A DNA stretch of 64,000 nucleotides from positions 35,418,001 through 35,482,000 of the forward strand of contig NC_133400.1 of assembly GCF_047511655.1 (NCBI RefSeq). Reading direction: 5' to 3'. This document shows positions 21,735 through 31,403 of the stretch, one piece after another (positions within the stretch are counted from its first letter, which is position 1; every line of letters begins with the position of its first letter). Source of the stretch: Castor canadensis (Eukaryota > Chordata > Mammalia > Rodentia > Castoridae). The translations under genes and the position numbers were made by a program. A model generated the notes under the pieces. It made no database searches. It saw only the letters and a list, made by a program, of their open reading frames with translations, and had not been told where the DNA came from.

Positions 21735-22010
21735 TGATTAGTGGGGCTGTCACAGCAAACATTGTGGACTGGTTGCTTAAACAGCAAACATCCTCCCAGT
21801 TCTGGAGGCTGAAGTCCCATGCCAGGGCGGCAGGGCTCTGGGGAGGGCCCTTTACTTGTGTTGTCACATGGCAGGGAGTAGAGAGAGGGAGAAGTTGGCT
21901 GAAAGACACTAATTCCAGGACAGGGACTCTTACCTTCATGAGCTAGGGGATTAGGATTCTACCCTATGAGTTTGGGGGATACCACCATTCAGTCTCTAAC
22001 ACACCCCATA
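21735..22010 (-). mobile_element. MaLR-type LTR, antisense
   Basis: The plus strand shows 'gtggggctgtcacagcaaac', 'cctcccagttctggaggctgaagtccc', 'gggagggcc' and 'taggattctaccctatgagtttgggggatacc', the antisense order of a MaLR/MLT LTR. Confidence 0.65.
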
Positions 22011-22315
22011 CAGCTTACAAAATGCGTTCCCGTCCATTTTCTTGTTTGGCTTTGTCTGTTTTTCACAGAGGAGAAGCTTAAGGGTGGAGGGGCTACAGGC
22101 TTGCCTCGCCATGTCCTCACACACAGGTGGCAGGTGGGTGGTCCAGGGTGTCCTCAGGCCTGGCTGCATGGACTTCATATGGCCTGGGTAAGTCCAGTGG
22201 GAAGAGGAGTGTTGGGTTTCTAGAAACAGATGCCACATCAAGGACTTGCATGAAAGGGATTCATTAGGATACTTTCAGAAAATCCAGAAGTGGGGGGGTG
22301 GGGGGGTATGGAATC

Positions 22316-22316
<1 letters not shown>

Positions 22317-22357
<41 letters not shown>
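22317..22357 (+). repeat. (AG)n microsatellite
   Basis: It is an uninterrupted AG run of about 40 bp, preceded by a G-rich run (22291-22306). Confidence 0.95.
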
Positions 22358-22359
<2 letters not shown>

Positions 22360-23284
22360 TGGGATGGGGTGAGGAGTCTTATCCTGTGGAGAAGGAGGCC
22401 ATGTAGCTGTCTGCTACAGGGCTGTGACTTTCTGTCCCACTGGGCCCCAAACCTCTCAGAAGTGTGCACACGAGAGGTCCAGGGCTAGTCCGGCCCTGCC
22501 CATGTTGGGGACCCAGCCTCTTTCTATCCTGTGCTCTGTCAACCTCAGTGCATGGCTTCTTCCTTTCTTTCTACAAGGCGGTGCAGGCTCCAGCCATCAC
22601 AACTGCCTCCCCAATCAGCAGGAAGAAGGAAGGGAGCAGAAAGGAGCACTGTTCTGCCAAAGGACATTTCTCCAAAGCAACACAGGACGCTTTGGCTTCC
22701 ATGTTTTCGGCTCTATTTTTCTGAGGTCATTGGATCCCTGGCTAGCAAGAGAAGCTAAGAAACGAGTCGCCAGAGTCCAGCTAAAGACTCTGGATCCTGT
22801 TAGTGAGGAAGGAAATGGGGTAGAGGACCAGGGACATGTCTCAGCTAGAGGGCACAAAAAGTGGATTCCACCCTGTTTGCTTATCCCACCTGCCTGGCAC
22901 CTTGTCCTCTCCTACAGCTTTCCCTGAGGGTTGGATGGATGCCCACATAGGGCTGAGTGTGGTTGGAACCCTGAGGTACCTGGATCCACCGAGACCCTTT
23001 CCTGTGGGATGACACTCCACCCACGAAGCGGCAGACTCCAGAGGAAGGAAGTGTAGACAGAGTCCAGGGAGGTGTAGACAGTTCCAGGTAAGTGTCTTTG
23101 GGGCTGTGGGCAGTCAGGCAAGGGGAAGAAGTGGGCTTTGAGGTCCGTGGTTTCCAGGTGACCTTGGCCTGTTCACCTCCACCGTGCCTGAGTCTCACCC
23201 CGTGGCCTGTGAGACAGGACAGTTGGAGAATTCAGGGCTGGCGAGGACGAGGGAGAGGCACTCACGCCACACGAAACATTTAAG
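22358..23284. other. Unique sequence, no gene recognised
   Basis: A 167-codon frame (22424-22927) lies on the + strand, but three frames are partly open here and no domain is seen. The region has normal composition and I assign no function. Confidence 0.5.
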
Positions 23285-24115
23285 AGACACAGGCGTCTCA
23301 ATGCCGCACTTTCTGTTGTGGCAAAGTGTCCATAAGATGAAAGTCACTGTGATTGTTTAAGTGTCCAGTTCAGTGCCTCGAGGACACTCATGTTATCCTA
23401 CTGCCATTGCCATCTTCTGCCAGACCTTTTTGTCTTTCCCACCAGAAACTGTCTCCATTGAACACTCGCTGGCTCCCTATTTCCTGCTGCCTACCTCCGA
23501 AAGTCTCCACCACCTCCAACAGCGTGACACAGCCTTTGAAAGGAACCCTCCAGATCCAGACTTCAGCAGCAAAATCACAGTGTGTCTGTCTTTTTGTGAC
23601 TGCCTTACTTCACGGAACATGTTTTCAAGGTTCGTCAACATTGCGGCATCTTTCAGAATTTACTTCTTTTTTTTTCTTTGACAGCCCCGTGTTCTGGCAC
23701 TCTACCACTTGAGCCATGCTCCCCAACCATTTTTTGCTTTAGTTATTTTCCAGATAGAGTCATTTTTGCAGGGGGCTCGCCTACCTATGCCTCCCTTGTA
23801 GCTGGAATTACAAAAGTATACCACCATGCCTGGCTTACTTGTTAAGATGGGATCTTGCTAACTTTTTGTCCAGGCTGGCCTCCAACTGTGACCCTACAAG
23901 TCTCTACCTCTGGAGTAGCTGGGATTACAGCCATGAGCCACCATGCCCGGCCCCTTTCCTTCCTTTTTAGGGTGAATAATACTCCATTGTGTGTTACAGC
24001 ACATTTTGTTCCTTCACTCACCCACTGAGGAACAAGGCTTCCTTCCATTTTCTGGCCATTGTGATGAATGGTGCTTTAAAAATCTATTTGAGTCCCTGCT
24101 TTCATTAATGCAATA
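23285..24115 (-). mobile_element. L1M 3' UTR/ORF2 end, antisense, split by a SINE
   Basis: The plus strand reads 'gtttaagtgtccagttcagtgcc', then 'gtgactgccttacttcacggaacatgttttcaaggttcgtc' and, after the SINE, 'ggtgaataatactccattgtgtgt', 'acattttgttccttcactcacccac' and 'ggccattgtgatgaatggtgc'. These are antisense phrases of the L1M 3' end. Confidence 0.82.
23665..23957 (-). mobile_element. Composite SINE, antisense, inside L1M
   Basis: It has poly-T, a shortened antisense ID part ('ctctaccacttgagccatgctcccc'), then two 7SL-like units with 'gtagctggaattacaaaagta' and 'gtagctgggattacagccatgagccaccatgcccggcc'. Confidence 0.85.
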
Positions 24116-24184
24116 TTTTAAAATAAAACTCCATGCAAAAAGAGTTCAAGGCAACTAAAATAGCGAAATTTCAAGTAAAGGAGG

Positions 24185-24480
24185 GTCGGCAATGGCACTG
24201 GCCGCATGCGCTGACTGGGGCAGCAGCGGGAGGGAGCAGGGGACGGAGATCAGGCGGCCACAGCCCGGGCAGCTGAATTATGGCGACAGTCACCGCGTCC
24301 GCCTTCTCTTGTCAAGTCACAGAGCAAGAGGTGTCCTGCTGAGGCCTGACGCTGTGTGCAGGGCACCGTGTCACCCAGGCATGGCGCCCACTCCCGTGAG
24401 CGAGCAGGATAGCTGGGCTTCCGTCGGGAGGGTGGAAGGCTCGCTTACACTTCTGAGCTCAGAGCCGCTGGATGAGAGCC
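24185..24480. promoter_or_regulatory. Small CpG-rich patch
   Basis: By hand I count about 20 CpG dinucleotides in roughly 300 bp, far above the surrounding sequence. It includes a GCATGCGC motif (24203-24210, NRF1-like). The patch is not in a recognisable repeat. It may be a small CpG island, a weak or distal promoter or an enhancer. No transcript evidence is available and I see no convincing first exon. Confidence 0.4.
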
Positions 24481-24671
24481 AATGAAATCCCCGGAAGTGA
24501 AGCACGGTCTGTTAGTCATTCCATGACGCTTGGTGTTCCAGGCTGAGTGGGCAGGTGGCAATGAGGTTGATAAGGAGTGACTTTTAGAAGCTTGTGCACA
24601 AAAACAAGGGTTCCTATGTCAGGAACTGAGTTATGTTGGGATATTTGGTATGAGGGAGGGCAAACGAAAGG

Positions 24672-24761
24672 CTGTGCGTGTGAGTGTGCGTCGTGTGCAT
24701 GTGTGAGCATGTGTGCGCGCACGCGCATGTGCGTGAGTGCGCTTGTGTGCGGGTGTGGCTG
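24672..24761 (+). repeat. (TG/CG)n alternating purine-pyrimidine tract
   Basis: TG/CG-rich run with several GCGC segments. Alternating purine-pyrimidine tracts with CG steps can adopt Z-DNA. Confidence 0.75.
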
Positions 24762-24838
24762 AGGAGGGCTGCCTGGCTCTGGTTGCCTTAGAAGCGTCCT
24801 CTGTCCACTGCGGATCTGTCCTGCGATCCTGACATTGG

Positions 24839-24853
24839 CCAGCAGATGGCGCA
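24839..24853 (+). promoter_or_regulatory. CTCF-like site
   Basis: CCAGCAGATGGCGCA matches the commonly cited CTCF core (CCASYAGRKGGCRSY) at 14 of 15 positions. It lies just downstream of the CpG-rich patch and the alternating TG/CG tract. Occupancy is not known. Confidence 0.55.
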
Positions 24854-24926
24854 AGTGCCGCGGGAAAGTCAGGGACTGCAGGTTCAGGGTGGGCGGAGGG
24901 AGAGGGAGCGAGAAGCAGGACAGAAG

Positions 24927-25275
24927 GACTTAGTCCGCTTGAGCTGCCATAACAAAAAGCCACAGCCTGAGTGGCTTACACAACAGAAAGGCGTTCATCA
25001 CACTTCTGGGTCAAGGCGTTACCCGGGCAGGGCAGGGCTGGTGCTATTCTGAGGCCTCTTCTCTTGGGTACAGGCTACTGGCCTGAGGATGTTCACAGGG
25101 CTTTCACTGGATGGAGAGGGGCTCTCCTTGGCTTATAATGGCCTGTTCTTACAGCCCCATTAAACCTTAAATGACCCCTGAAGACCCTTTCTGCAAACAC
25201 ACACGCTCCTCTCACACTGCTCGTTAGGGCTTGGATGCAGCCTGGAGGGCACGATTCAGTCCACAGCTTGGAGAC
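24927..25275 (-). mobile_element. MaLR/MLT-type LTR, antisense
   Basis: The plus strand begins 'agtccgcttgagctgccataacaaaaagccacagcctgagtggctt', the antisense 3' end of an MLT-class LTR, and continues with degraded internal phrases to about 25275. Confidence 0.7.
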
Positions 25276-25324
25276 AGGAGAAGTCAGACAGGGAGGGAGG
25301 GGCTAAGGGAGGGACAAACCATGG

Positions 25325-25415
25325 CCCTAGGTTGGATCTGGGTTCTGGTTCTGAACCAGCTTTGCTGTTGACTTTGTGGTCACCTTGAGAACTCACCCTT
25401 ATCTCTAAAGGGGTT
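25325..25415 (+). mobile_element. MIR SINE fragment
   Basis: 'ggatctgggttctggttctgaaccagctttgctgttgactttgtg' fits a sense MIR head and core. Confidence 0.5.
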
Positions 25416-25454
25416 CGTGGTCCACCCGTGAACTGTCCACCTGCTCTTCAGTGT

Positions 25455-25760
25455 TGTTCCATGCTGTGGATGGAATGTCCCCTCCAAAACCCCCGCTGAA
25501 AACTCACTGTCGTTGCAACAGTGTTGAGCAGTGGCACCTGTGAGAGGCTCTGCCCTCCTGGATGGATTAAGGCTGCTCTCTTGGTAGGGGGCCCTTCTGC
25601 CTTCCACCATGGTGACACAGCTCAGAGGCAGCTCTGGGCTTTCCAGAGCTGACACCAGCCTCTAGTGAGGACCTCTGAGCTGTGAGTCACACAAACTCCT
25701 ATTATTTATCAATGATCCAGTCTGTGGTACAGAAAACAGGCTGAGACATCCTGCTAATTC
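25455..25760 (+). mobile_element. MaLR-type LTR, sense
   Basis: 'gctgtggatggaatgtcccctccaaaac', 'ctgccctcctggatggatta', 'ttctgccttccaccatggtgacac' and 'tatcaatgatccagtctgtggtacagaaaacaggctgagac' are in MaLR LTR order. Confidence 0.72.
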
Positions 25761-25784
25761 TCACTCAGTGACAGACACCCACGA

Positions 25785-25920
25785 AATGGGATGAACATGA
25801 TTTCCCTCTTTCAGATGAGACTTCAGACAAGGTCAGAGAAGTTAAGCAGCCTTAAACGGGTCACACAGCAGAATCAAATCTGTCTTCTCGTACTGGGTCT
25901 GGCCATCAGGGCAAATCTCA
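25785..25920 (-). mobile_element. MIR SINE, antisense
   Basis: 'cctctttcagatgagacttcagacaaggtcagagaagttaagcagcc' is the antisense of the MIR 3' half. Confidence 0.6.
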
Positions 25921-26269
25921 GAGGGGTGGATGACACAGTGCAGACAGGAGGGGCCCCTGAACTCTCTGGTACAGCCTGCACCCACAGGTTGGCCTCCCCC
26001 TGGGGTCTTTTCTGAAGTCCCATTCCCCCACTCTGGAGAAAGGGTAGCTTAAATGGAGACCCTTGCAGAGAGCAAAGGCTCTCAGGTGAACGACCTGGAA
26101 GCAGTCCAGAGACTGGGGACACAGAAAAACACTTTGTGGCCACTGGGTGACCCAAGTACAGCTGTGTGAGACTGGCCACTGTCCACTCTTGGCTTGCTGT
26201 TGTCGAGGCCCACTTGGCTCTGGTCTTCCACTTTCTGTCATGTGTAGGACTGAACATAGAAAGGAGAAT

Positions 26270-26324
26270 CTTTCTCTCTCTCTCAATCTCTCTTTCTCTC
26301 TCTCTCTCTCTCTCTGTCTCTCAG
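26270..26324 (+). repeat. (CT)n microsatellite, imperfect
   Basis: A CT-rich run with two short interruptions. Confidence 0.9.
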
Positions 26325-26659
26325 AACCACATGAGGGACACCTAAATCTAATAAGTTAATCTGTACTCCAAGAAACAAGATCAAATTTTCAAATAAAGGC
26401 AGGCTTTGACAGCTAAGGCATAAATCTTTTATTTAAAATAGAAACTAAGCCATTCAAATGCAATCAGTGATGACAGATGCAGACAGAAATGAACTCTGAT
26501 AGAACAGTCACGCAAGGATGTGCTGCTCTTGATGACATATCACAGATGGTGACCTTAAGGGAAACCTTTGCATACCTTCTGTGTGGCTTTTCAGCACAAG
26601 GGGTTTCTGGAGTGACCATGTCCCAGTGGAGGTGCTGGAAGATGCTGGTGCAAGCAGGA
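26325..26659. other. Unique sequence
   Basis: No gene or repeat is recognised. Both strands carry open frames under 90 codons. Confidence 0.5.
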
Positions 26660-26795
26660 AGGATCCAAGCTGGGGGGTTAGTGGTCCCATGCCACCATCT
26701 CAGTTGCCACAAGGGGGCAGGAAAGAGGGGTCAGCAGTAAGCATTAGCAGTGAGGAGGGAGAGAGTGGGAAACTGTGGGAACAGGAGGAGCCCAT
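26660..26795 (+). repeat. Dispersed duplication, copy 1
   Basis: It shares about 130 bp at roughly 90 percent identity (hand alignment, with a small indel near 26740) with 27984-28112. It carries a CTCF-like site. The sequence is not a repeat family I recognise. Confidence 0.85.
26707..26721 (+). promoter_or_regulatory. CTCF-like site in duplication copy 1
   Basis: CCACAAGGGGGCAGG matches the CTCF core at about 13 of 15 positions. The identical 15-mer is in copy 2. Confidence 0.5.
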
Positions 26796-26879
26796 TCTGA
26801 GTCTGCCAGGCACAGGGTGAAGCTCCAAGGCCCCAAACCAAGATCAGCCATCATCTGCCCCAGCTGCAGGGTGGGCACT

Positions 26880-27030
26880 TCTGCCAGTTGGCGGTGCACA
26901 TCCCCTCCTGGTCTCATGTCATCCTCGCAGGGAACCCTCTGAATGGAGAGCAGGCTGAGGCTCAGACAGAGCAGGTGCCAGACCCTAGACTGCACAGCTC
27001 AAGAATGGCAGAGATGAGATTCAGCCTGAG
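26880..27030 (-). mobile_element. MIR SINE, antisense
   Basis: 'gaggctcagacagagcaggtgccagaccctagactgcacagctcaagaatggcagagatgagattcagcc' is an antisense MIR phrase. Confidence 0.55.
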
Positions 27031-27545
27031 ACTCACTGACTCCAGGGCCCCTTCTGTCTGACACTCCTTGGCTCCCAGACACCTAGAAATGCCGGTGGCC
27101 CTGTGAAAAACACTGTCATCTTGTTTGTTCTATTTCAGGCAAAGAGAATGCTTTCTCCTAAATATTGCCTCCCTTGGAAGTTTTTAGATGCTTGCTACTT
27201 GACGGCTTCACAGCAGCACACATTTAGTCATCACCCCTAATACACAAGCCTTGAGGACAACGGTTTCCAAATGAACAATTCATGAAGGCCTGTTCTGGAA
27301 AAAGCTTAATCAGATACTGAAGACAAGACAAAAGCACAGGTAAAACAATGATTTTCTTAAAGTTGAGAGGTATGACCCACTCTAACCCTTCTAGACAGCC
27401 ACAAAGCACTTTGTACCATTAAAGGCTCTGAGAAGTCCTGCAGAAAAGAATCCTGCCTAACCTTTTGAAGTCTAGCTTTTCCCCAAGTCATTTGAACACA
27501 GAATGCTTCTGCTTCCCTTGTTGGACACAATGTCACAGCAGCCTC
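27031..27545. other. Unique sequence, no gene recognised
   Basis: Only short open frames are present. No repeat is recognised. Confidence 0.5.
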
Positions 27546-27691
27546 TGCTATGGTTTGGATGTGGTTTGTTTCCAAGGCTTCATGTGTTGGGAGCTTGATC
27601 CCCAGTATGCTGATGACAGGAGATGGTGGGACCTTTAAGAGGTGAAGCCAAGTGGGAGCTCACTGAGTCAATGGAGTGTGGCCCTCTGACA

Positions 27692-27779
27692 GGATTTTTT
27701 TTCTGTGCTGGGGATGCAAGACCCAGGGCCTTGCACATGCTAAGCAAGCATCTACTACTGAACCACATCCCCAGTCCAG
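27692..27779 (-). mobile_element. ID-like SINE, antisense
   Basis: 'tctgtgctggggatgcaagacccagggccttgcacatgctaagcaagcatctactactgaaccacatccccagtcc' is an antisense ID unit without a 7SL part, inserted in the MaLR LTR. Confidence 0.88.
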
Positions 27780-27983
27780 TGAGTTGTTTTAAGAGTAAGC
27801 CTGGCCCTCCTGTCACTATGACTTCCTGTTTTGCTGTGCGATCTCTCCCATTTGCACCTGCTCCTGCCATTATGCCACCTGCCATAACGGGATAAAGCTA
27901 GGGGAGTCCTTGCGAGAGTTGACATGGTACAGTTTGGACTTCCGGTCTCCAAAATTGTGATCTAAACCAAACTTTGCTTTATA

Positions 27984-28112
27984 AAGGATCCAGGCTGGGA
28001 GAGTTAGTGGTCCCATGCCACCATCTCAGCTGCCACAAGGGGGCAGGAAAGAGGGGTCAGCGCTAAGCAGTAGTGAGGAGAGAGAGAGTGGGAAACTGTG
28101 GGGACAGGAGGA
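27984..28112 (+). repeat. Dispersed duplication, copy 2 (inside a MaLR LTR)
   Basis: It is about 90 percent identical to 26660-26795. It begins right where the LTR phrase 'ctttataaa' should continue and ends about 20 bp before the LTR resumes. There is no poly-A tail or clear target duplication, so this is not an ordinary retrotransposition. Confidence 0.85.
28033..28047 (+). promoter_or_regulatory. CTCF-like site in duplication copy 2
   Basis: The same 15-mer as at 26707-26721, in the same orientation. Both sites kept the core while the flanks diverged. Confidence 0.5.
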
Positions 28113-28183
28113 ACCCAGGGTGTGCACTTCCTGGGTCTGTCTCAGGTATTTCCTTTATAGTCTTGGAAACATGGCTAATACAA

Positions 28184-30429
28184 TCTATGTGCCAAGGAGC
28201 CCACTTTGGGAAACATTTGTCTAAGACTGTCATTCAGGTTGGCCCTAACTTCCTGATTCTCCAGCATGGAATTTATAGTGCACGGCATTTAACCAGTAAA
28301 TAGTTGAAGCTATGGTACAGATACCCAGAGATGCCATAATTGACTTTGGTGGGCTTCAGTTCTTTCGAGCATGTGTCTCCTTGGGTAATTTGACAAAAGT
28401 TGTGGATGTTTTCCTGGGTGGAGGAGACATGCTCACATGTGTTATGTTCGTACACATAGAAGGTTGTGTTCAAATTTAAGGGGTCATGGGTACTTTATCA
28501 GCCTGACTCTCTTCGAGTCGCTCAGTTGAAGTCCTTGGGTTATTGCAGCTACATACTGTGCCTTGGCAGGGTGGAGGCCATGCTCTTGCAAGGAGGGGCC
28601 CAGATAGAGCATTGTGGACCCTCCCAGCCTTCTGGCAATGGGAGCCTGGAGAGTTTTGCTGGTTCATGTGTTCAGTGAAGAGTGGGGCAGAAGGCAGGAG
28701 GCAGCTTGGTGAGCAGAGACCTCTCTGTGGATATATGGACCATCCTTCTATGGCCCTGTGGAGAGCCTCAGGCCCCACATCTCTCAGAGCCCTCCATAGC
28801 CTAGAATGTGAGAATGCTGGTGGTCCCCCATTCCTGCCTCTTTCTGGAGAGAGCATCCCAGTTGTTCCTGGGGACCCACCAGTGCCCATTCCTAGTTCAT
28901 GTGCATTGTATGGAAGAACCCACTCAGTCTTAGGGCTGGGCCTGTGACTCTGGACAACAGGAGAGTGCCATCTCTTTGGTCACAGTGATTGTTCAGGTAT
29001 AAGTACTGAACCCAAGCCAGGACGCCCAGTGACAAAGGGATATGGTATAACACTTTTTATTGAGAAAGAGAAGTTCTTTTGGGGCTGTTGACAAAAATGA
29101 GTGCTCGGATGTGCTGGTGGCCACTTTGACACATGAGAGGAGCCTGCCTGAGGAGCAGCCTCTGTGGAGAAGGTGAGAGGTGGGAAGTCCAGGTGTCCCT
29201 GGGAAACCGCTGGAGTTGTGTCAAGCTGTGCCTGGAAGCAGAGCTGCTCCCACATTTGCATGCACAGTAAGTTCACTTTCTTGCTTAAGACCATGGGGGC
29301 TGGAATTCAGTCACTGGCAACTGAAAGAGTCCCAATTCCCCAGGGCCAAAACACAGCCCCAAGTCTGTGTCAGGTAGCTGAGTTGGAACCTCCAGTGATG
29401 TGGAGACAGATCTTTATTTAAGTCCCCATCTGTCCATCTGTCTATCTACCTCCATCTCTATTCCTCTGTATCCACATCACTAAAGAAGCTAGCCACTTGT
29501 GATCATCTCCCATGATCTTGTACCATGGAGGATGCAGGAAGCTCACACAGAGAACCCGCAAGAGCCACCAGAGAGATATGTCAGGCCTAACATATCCAGC
29601 ATGAGCTGGAGTTGAGATATTTTGCTGTTTCCATCTCTCAGGTTCCCAAATAGAACCAGCCCTTACAGTGATCATGATGAGTTCTCAGCTTTATATGGAA
29701 AGGACAGCCTACCAAAACCCTTCTCCTCTTCTGTGTCTCCTCACAGCCAGATAAACCTCTCAGCTCCCCCACCCCTGCAGGTTTTGTGGCCATGGGCTGG
29801 GCTCAGTTTCTGAAAATCTCTCTGGGTATTTGTTCACTTCCTTCTGGATTGCTGCAGATAAACACTATAACTCTAGAAGCCATGTCAGAGGGGCAGGGCC
29901 TGGGTACCAGTAAGCTTCATAACACACAGGATCCCTGCTTGAGGTTTTACATGAGTGAGAAACAAACATCTATTGAATTCAGCCCCTGATATTTAGAGGT
30001 TTACCTGTTACAGTTGTTTCCTTAAGAGTGGATTTTGATGGATTACAAATAACTTTCCCCTGTGTCTATTCATCTGTGCCTTACACAAACTCTGGGGGGC
30101 AGTCTGAGAATGGCGTTTTACAATGCTCATCCTACCTTACATAGCTGGCCAGAGGATGGAAACGACCAGAAAGAGCACAGTGTGACGTGGGTGGAAAGAG
30201 ATTGTTATGATGTGTTTTCCTTGCTCCAGCCCCTTCCCATGCCTTCAGGCATCTCTGTAGATGTGTCTCTTCTCAGAGACTCAGCACCCACCTTCCCACT
30301 CAGCCTCCAGCCTGCTCACCCGGAGGACGCTGTCCGTGGTGCTGAACCTGGTGTAGTTGGAGCAGTACTTTGGGATGAGCCAGGAAGAAATATCAGACAG
30401 AGCTGTGTTTTTACTTCTCAGCATATGTT
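28184..30429. other. Unique sequence, no gene recognised
   Basis: Open frames up to 137 codons overlap on both strands at 28476-28947. None has a recognised domain. No clear interspersed repeat is visible. Confidence 0.5.
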
Positions 30430-30545
30430 CCCTTCACTGATCTTTTAACCTCCCCAAATGTTAATTTTCTTATGTGTAAAAGGGAAATCAGATCTTCCTC
30501 ATGGGACTGTTGTGAAGATCAGACAATATGGAGACCATATTGATG
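30430..30545 (+). mobile_element. MIR SINE
   Basis: 'cttttaacctccccaaatgttaattttcttatgtgtaaaagggaaatcag' and 'ctcatgggactgttgtgaagatcag' are MIR 3' phrases. Confidence 0.72.
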
Positions 30546-31359
30546 TAATTGTGGGATTTAGGGACGTAATTTTTCCTATCTCCTATCCAGCCTTCTCCAC
30601 ATGGAACCTCCCTCTTCTCTTCTCCTCCCTCCCAAGGAACGGATTACAATTTCATTCTTATGTGTAATATTGACTTTAAGGGCTGGACCTCTCATTTGTT
30701 GAGGTTTGAGTGAATTCAGAGAAACAGTAAACAAATAGACTTTAAAGAGATTATCCTTCATAAATCTACCTGCCACAGGCTACAGGGAGTTATGGGATAT
30801 TCTAAGAGTTTAAGAGAAATCTGACACTGAGAAAAAGTATTTTTTCCCCTGGGTTTTGTTTTTTGCAGAATGGTAGGTAAGGGCTGATAGATCCAACCCT
30901 GTAGCACAAGGGCATCTTTCAGTAGTTACCACTCAGTGAACCCATCTTTGTAGAGGTTTTGTCAACTAAGCACACTGCATTTATTAAGGAGTAACAAAGT
31001 CATTTCCCCAATTTTATTAATAAAACACATTTGGAAGCGATTGTGCAATACAAACAGTATCAAGCTTCCCAGTTTAATGAGGTGCCCGATGCTTTGGTTA
31101 GTCTGTGTGGCCTCATTATTGGCTAATTCTCTTAGGTCTTCTGATTTTTTGCCAAGAAGTCACAGACACCGATGTTATTTTGTGAACCTCAGAGCAGGAG
31201 TCATTACTTTCAATGGGCTCCCAGGACCCTTCCAGCACTGACCTGATTCAATTGAGTTCCAATGTACTGAAAGTTTAATCCACACCTAGAAAGTGGAATT
31301 CATAATCTACAGTACCCCTTCACAGTGCATGGGGTCAGGGGCAGCAAGAAGCATTCTGA
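30546..31359. other. Unique sequence
   Basis: No gene or repeat is recognised. Short open frames only. Confidence 0.5.
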
Positions 31360-31371
31360 GTGTGTGTGTGC

Positions 31372-31399
<28 letters not shown>
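31360..31399 (+). repeat. (TG)n microsatellite
   Basis: About 40 bp of TG with one CA step. Confidence 0.95.

Positions 31400-31403
<4 letters not shown>

Larger units (their letters stand above)
27546..28183 (+). mobile_element. MaLR-type LTR, sense, with two insertions
   Basis: It starts 'tatggtttggatgtggtttg', continues 'gtgggacctttaagaggtgaagccaagtgggagct', 'tccggtctccaaaattgtgatctaaaccaaactttgctttataaa' and, after an inserted block, resumes 'gtctgtctcaggtatttcctttatagtcttggaaacatggctaatac'. It is interrupted by an ID SINE (27692-27779) and by duplication copy 2 (27984-28112). Confidence 0.78.

Noticed and set aside
21281..21946. 221-codon + strand frame
   Set aside because: GC-rich, overlapped by open frames on the other strand, no domain, and its end lies in an antisense MaLR LTR.
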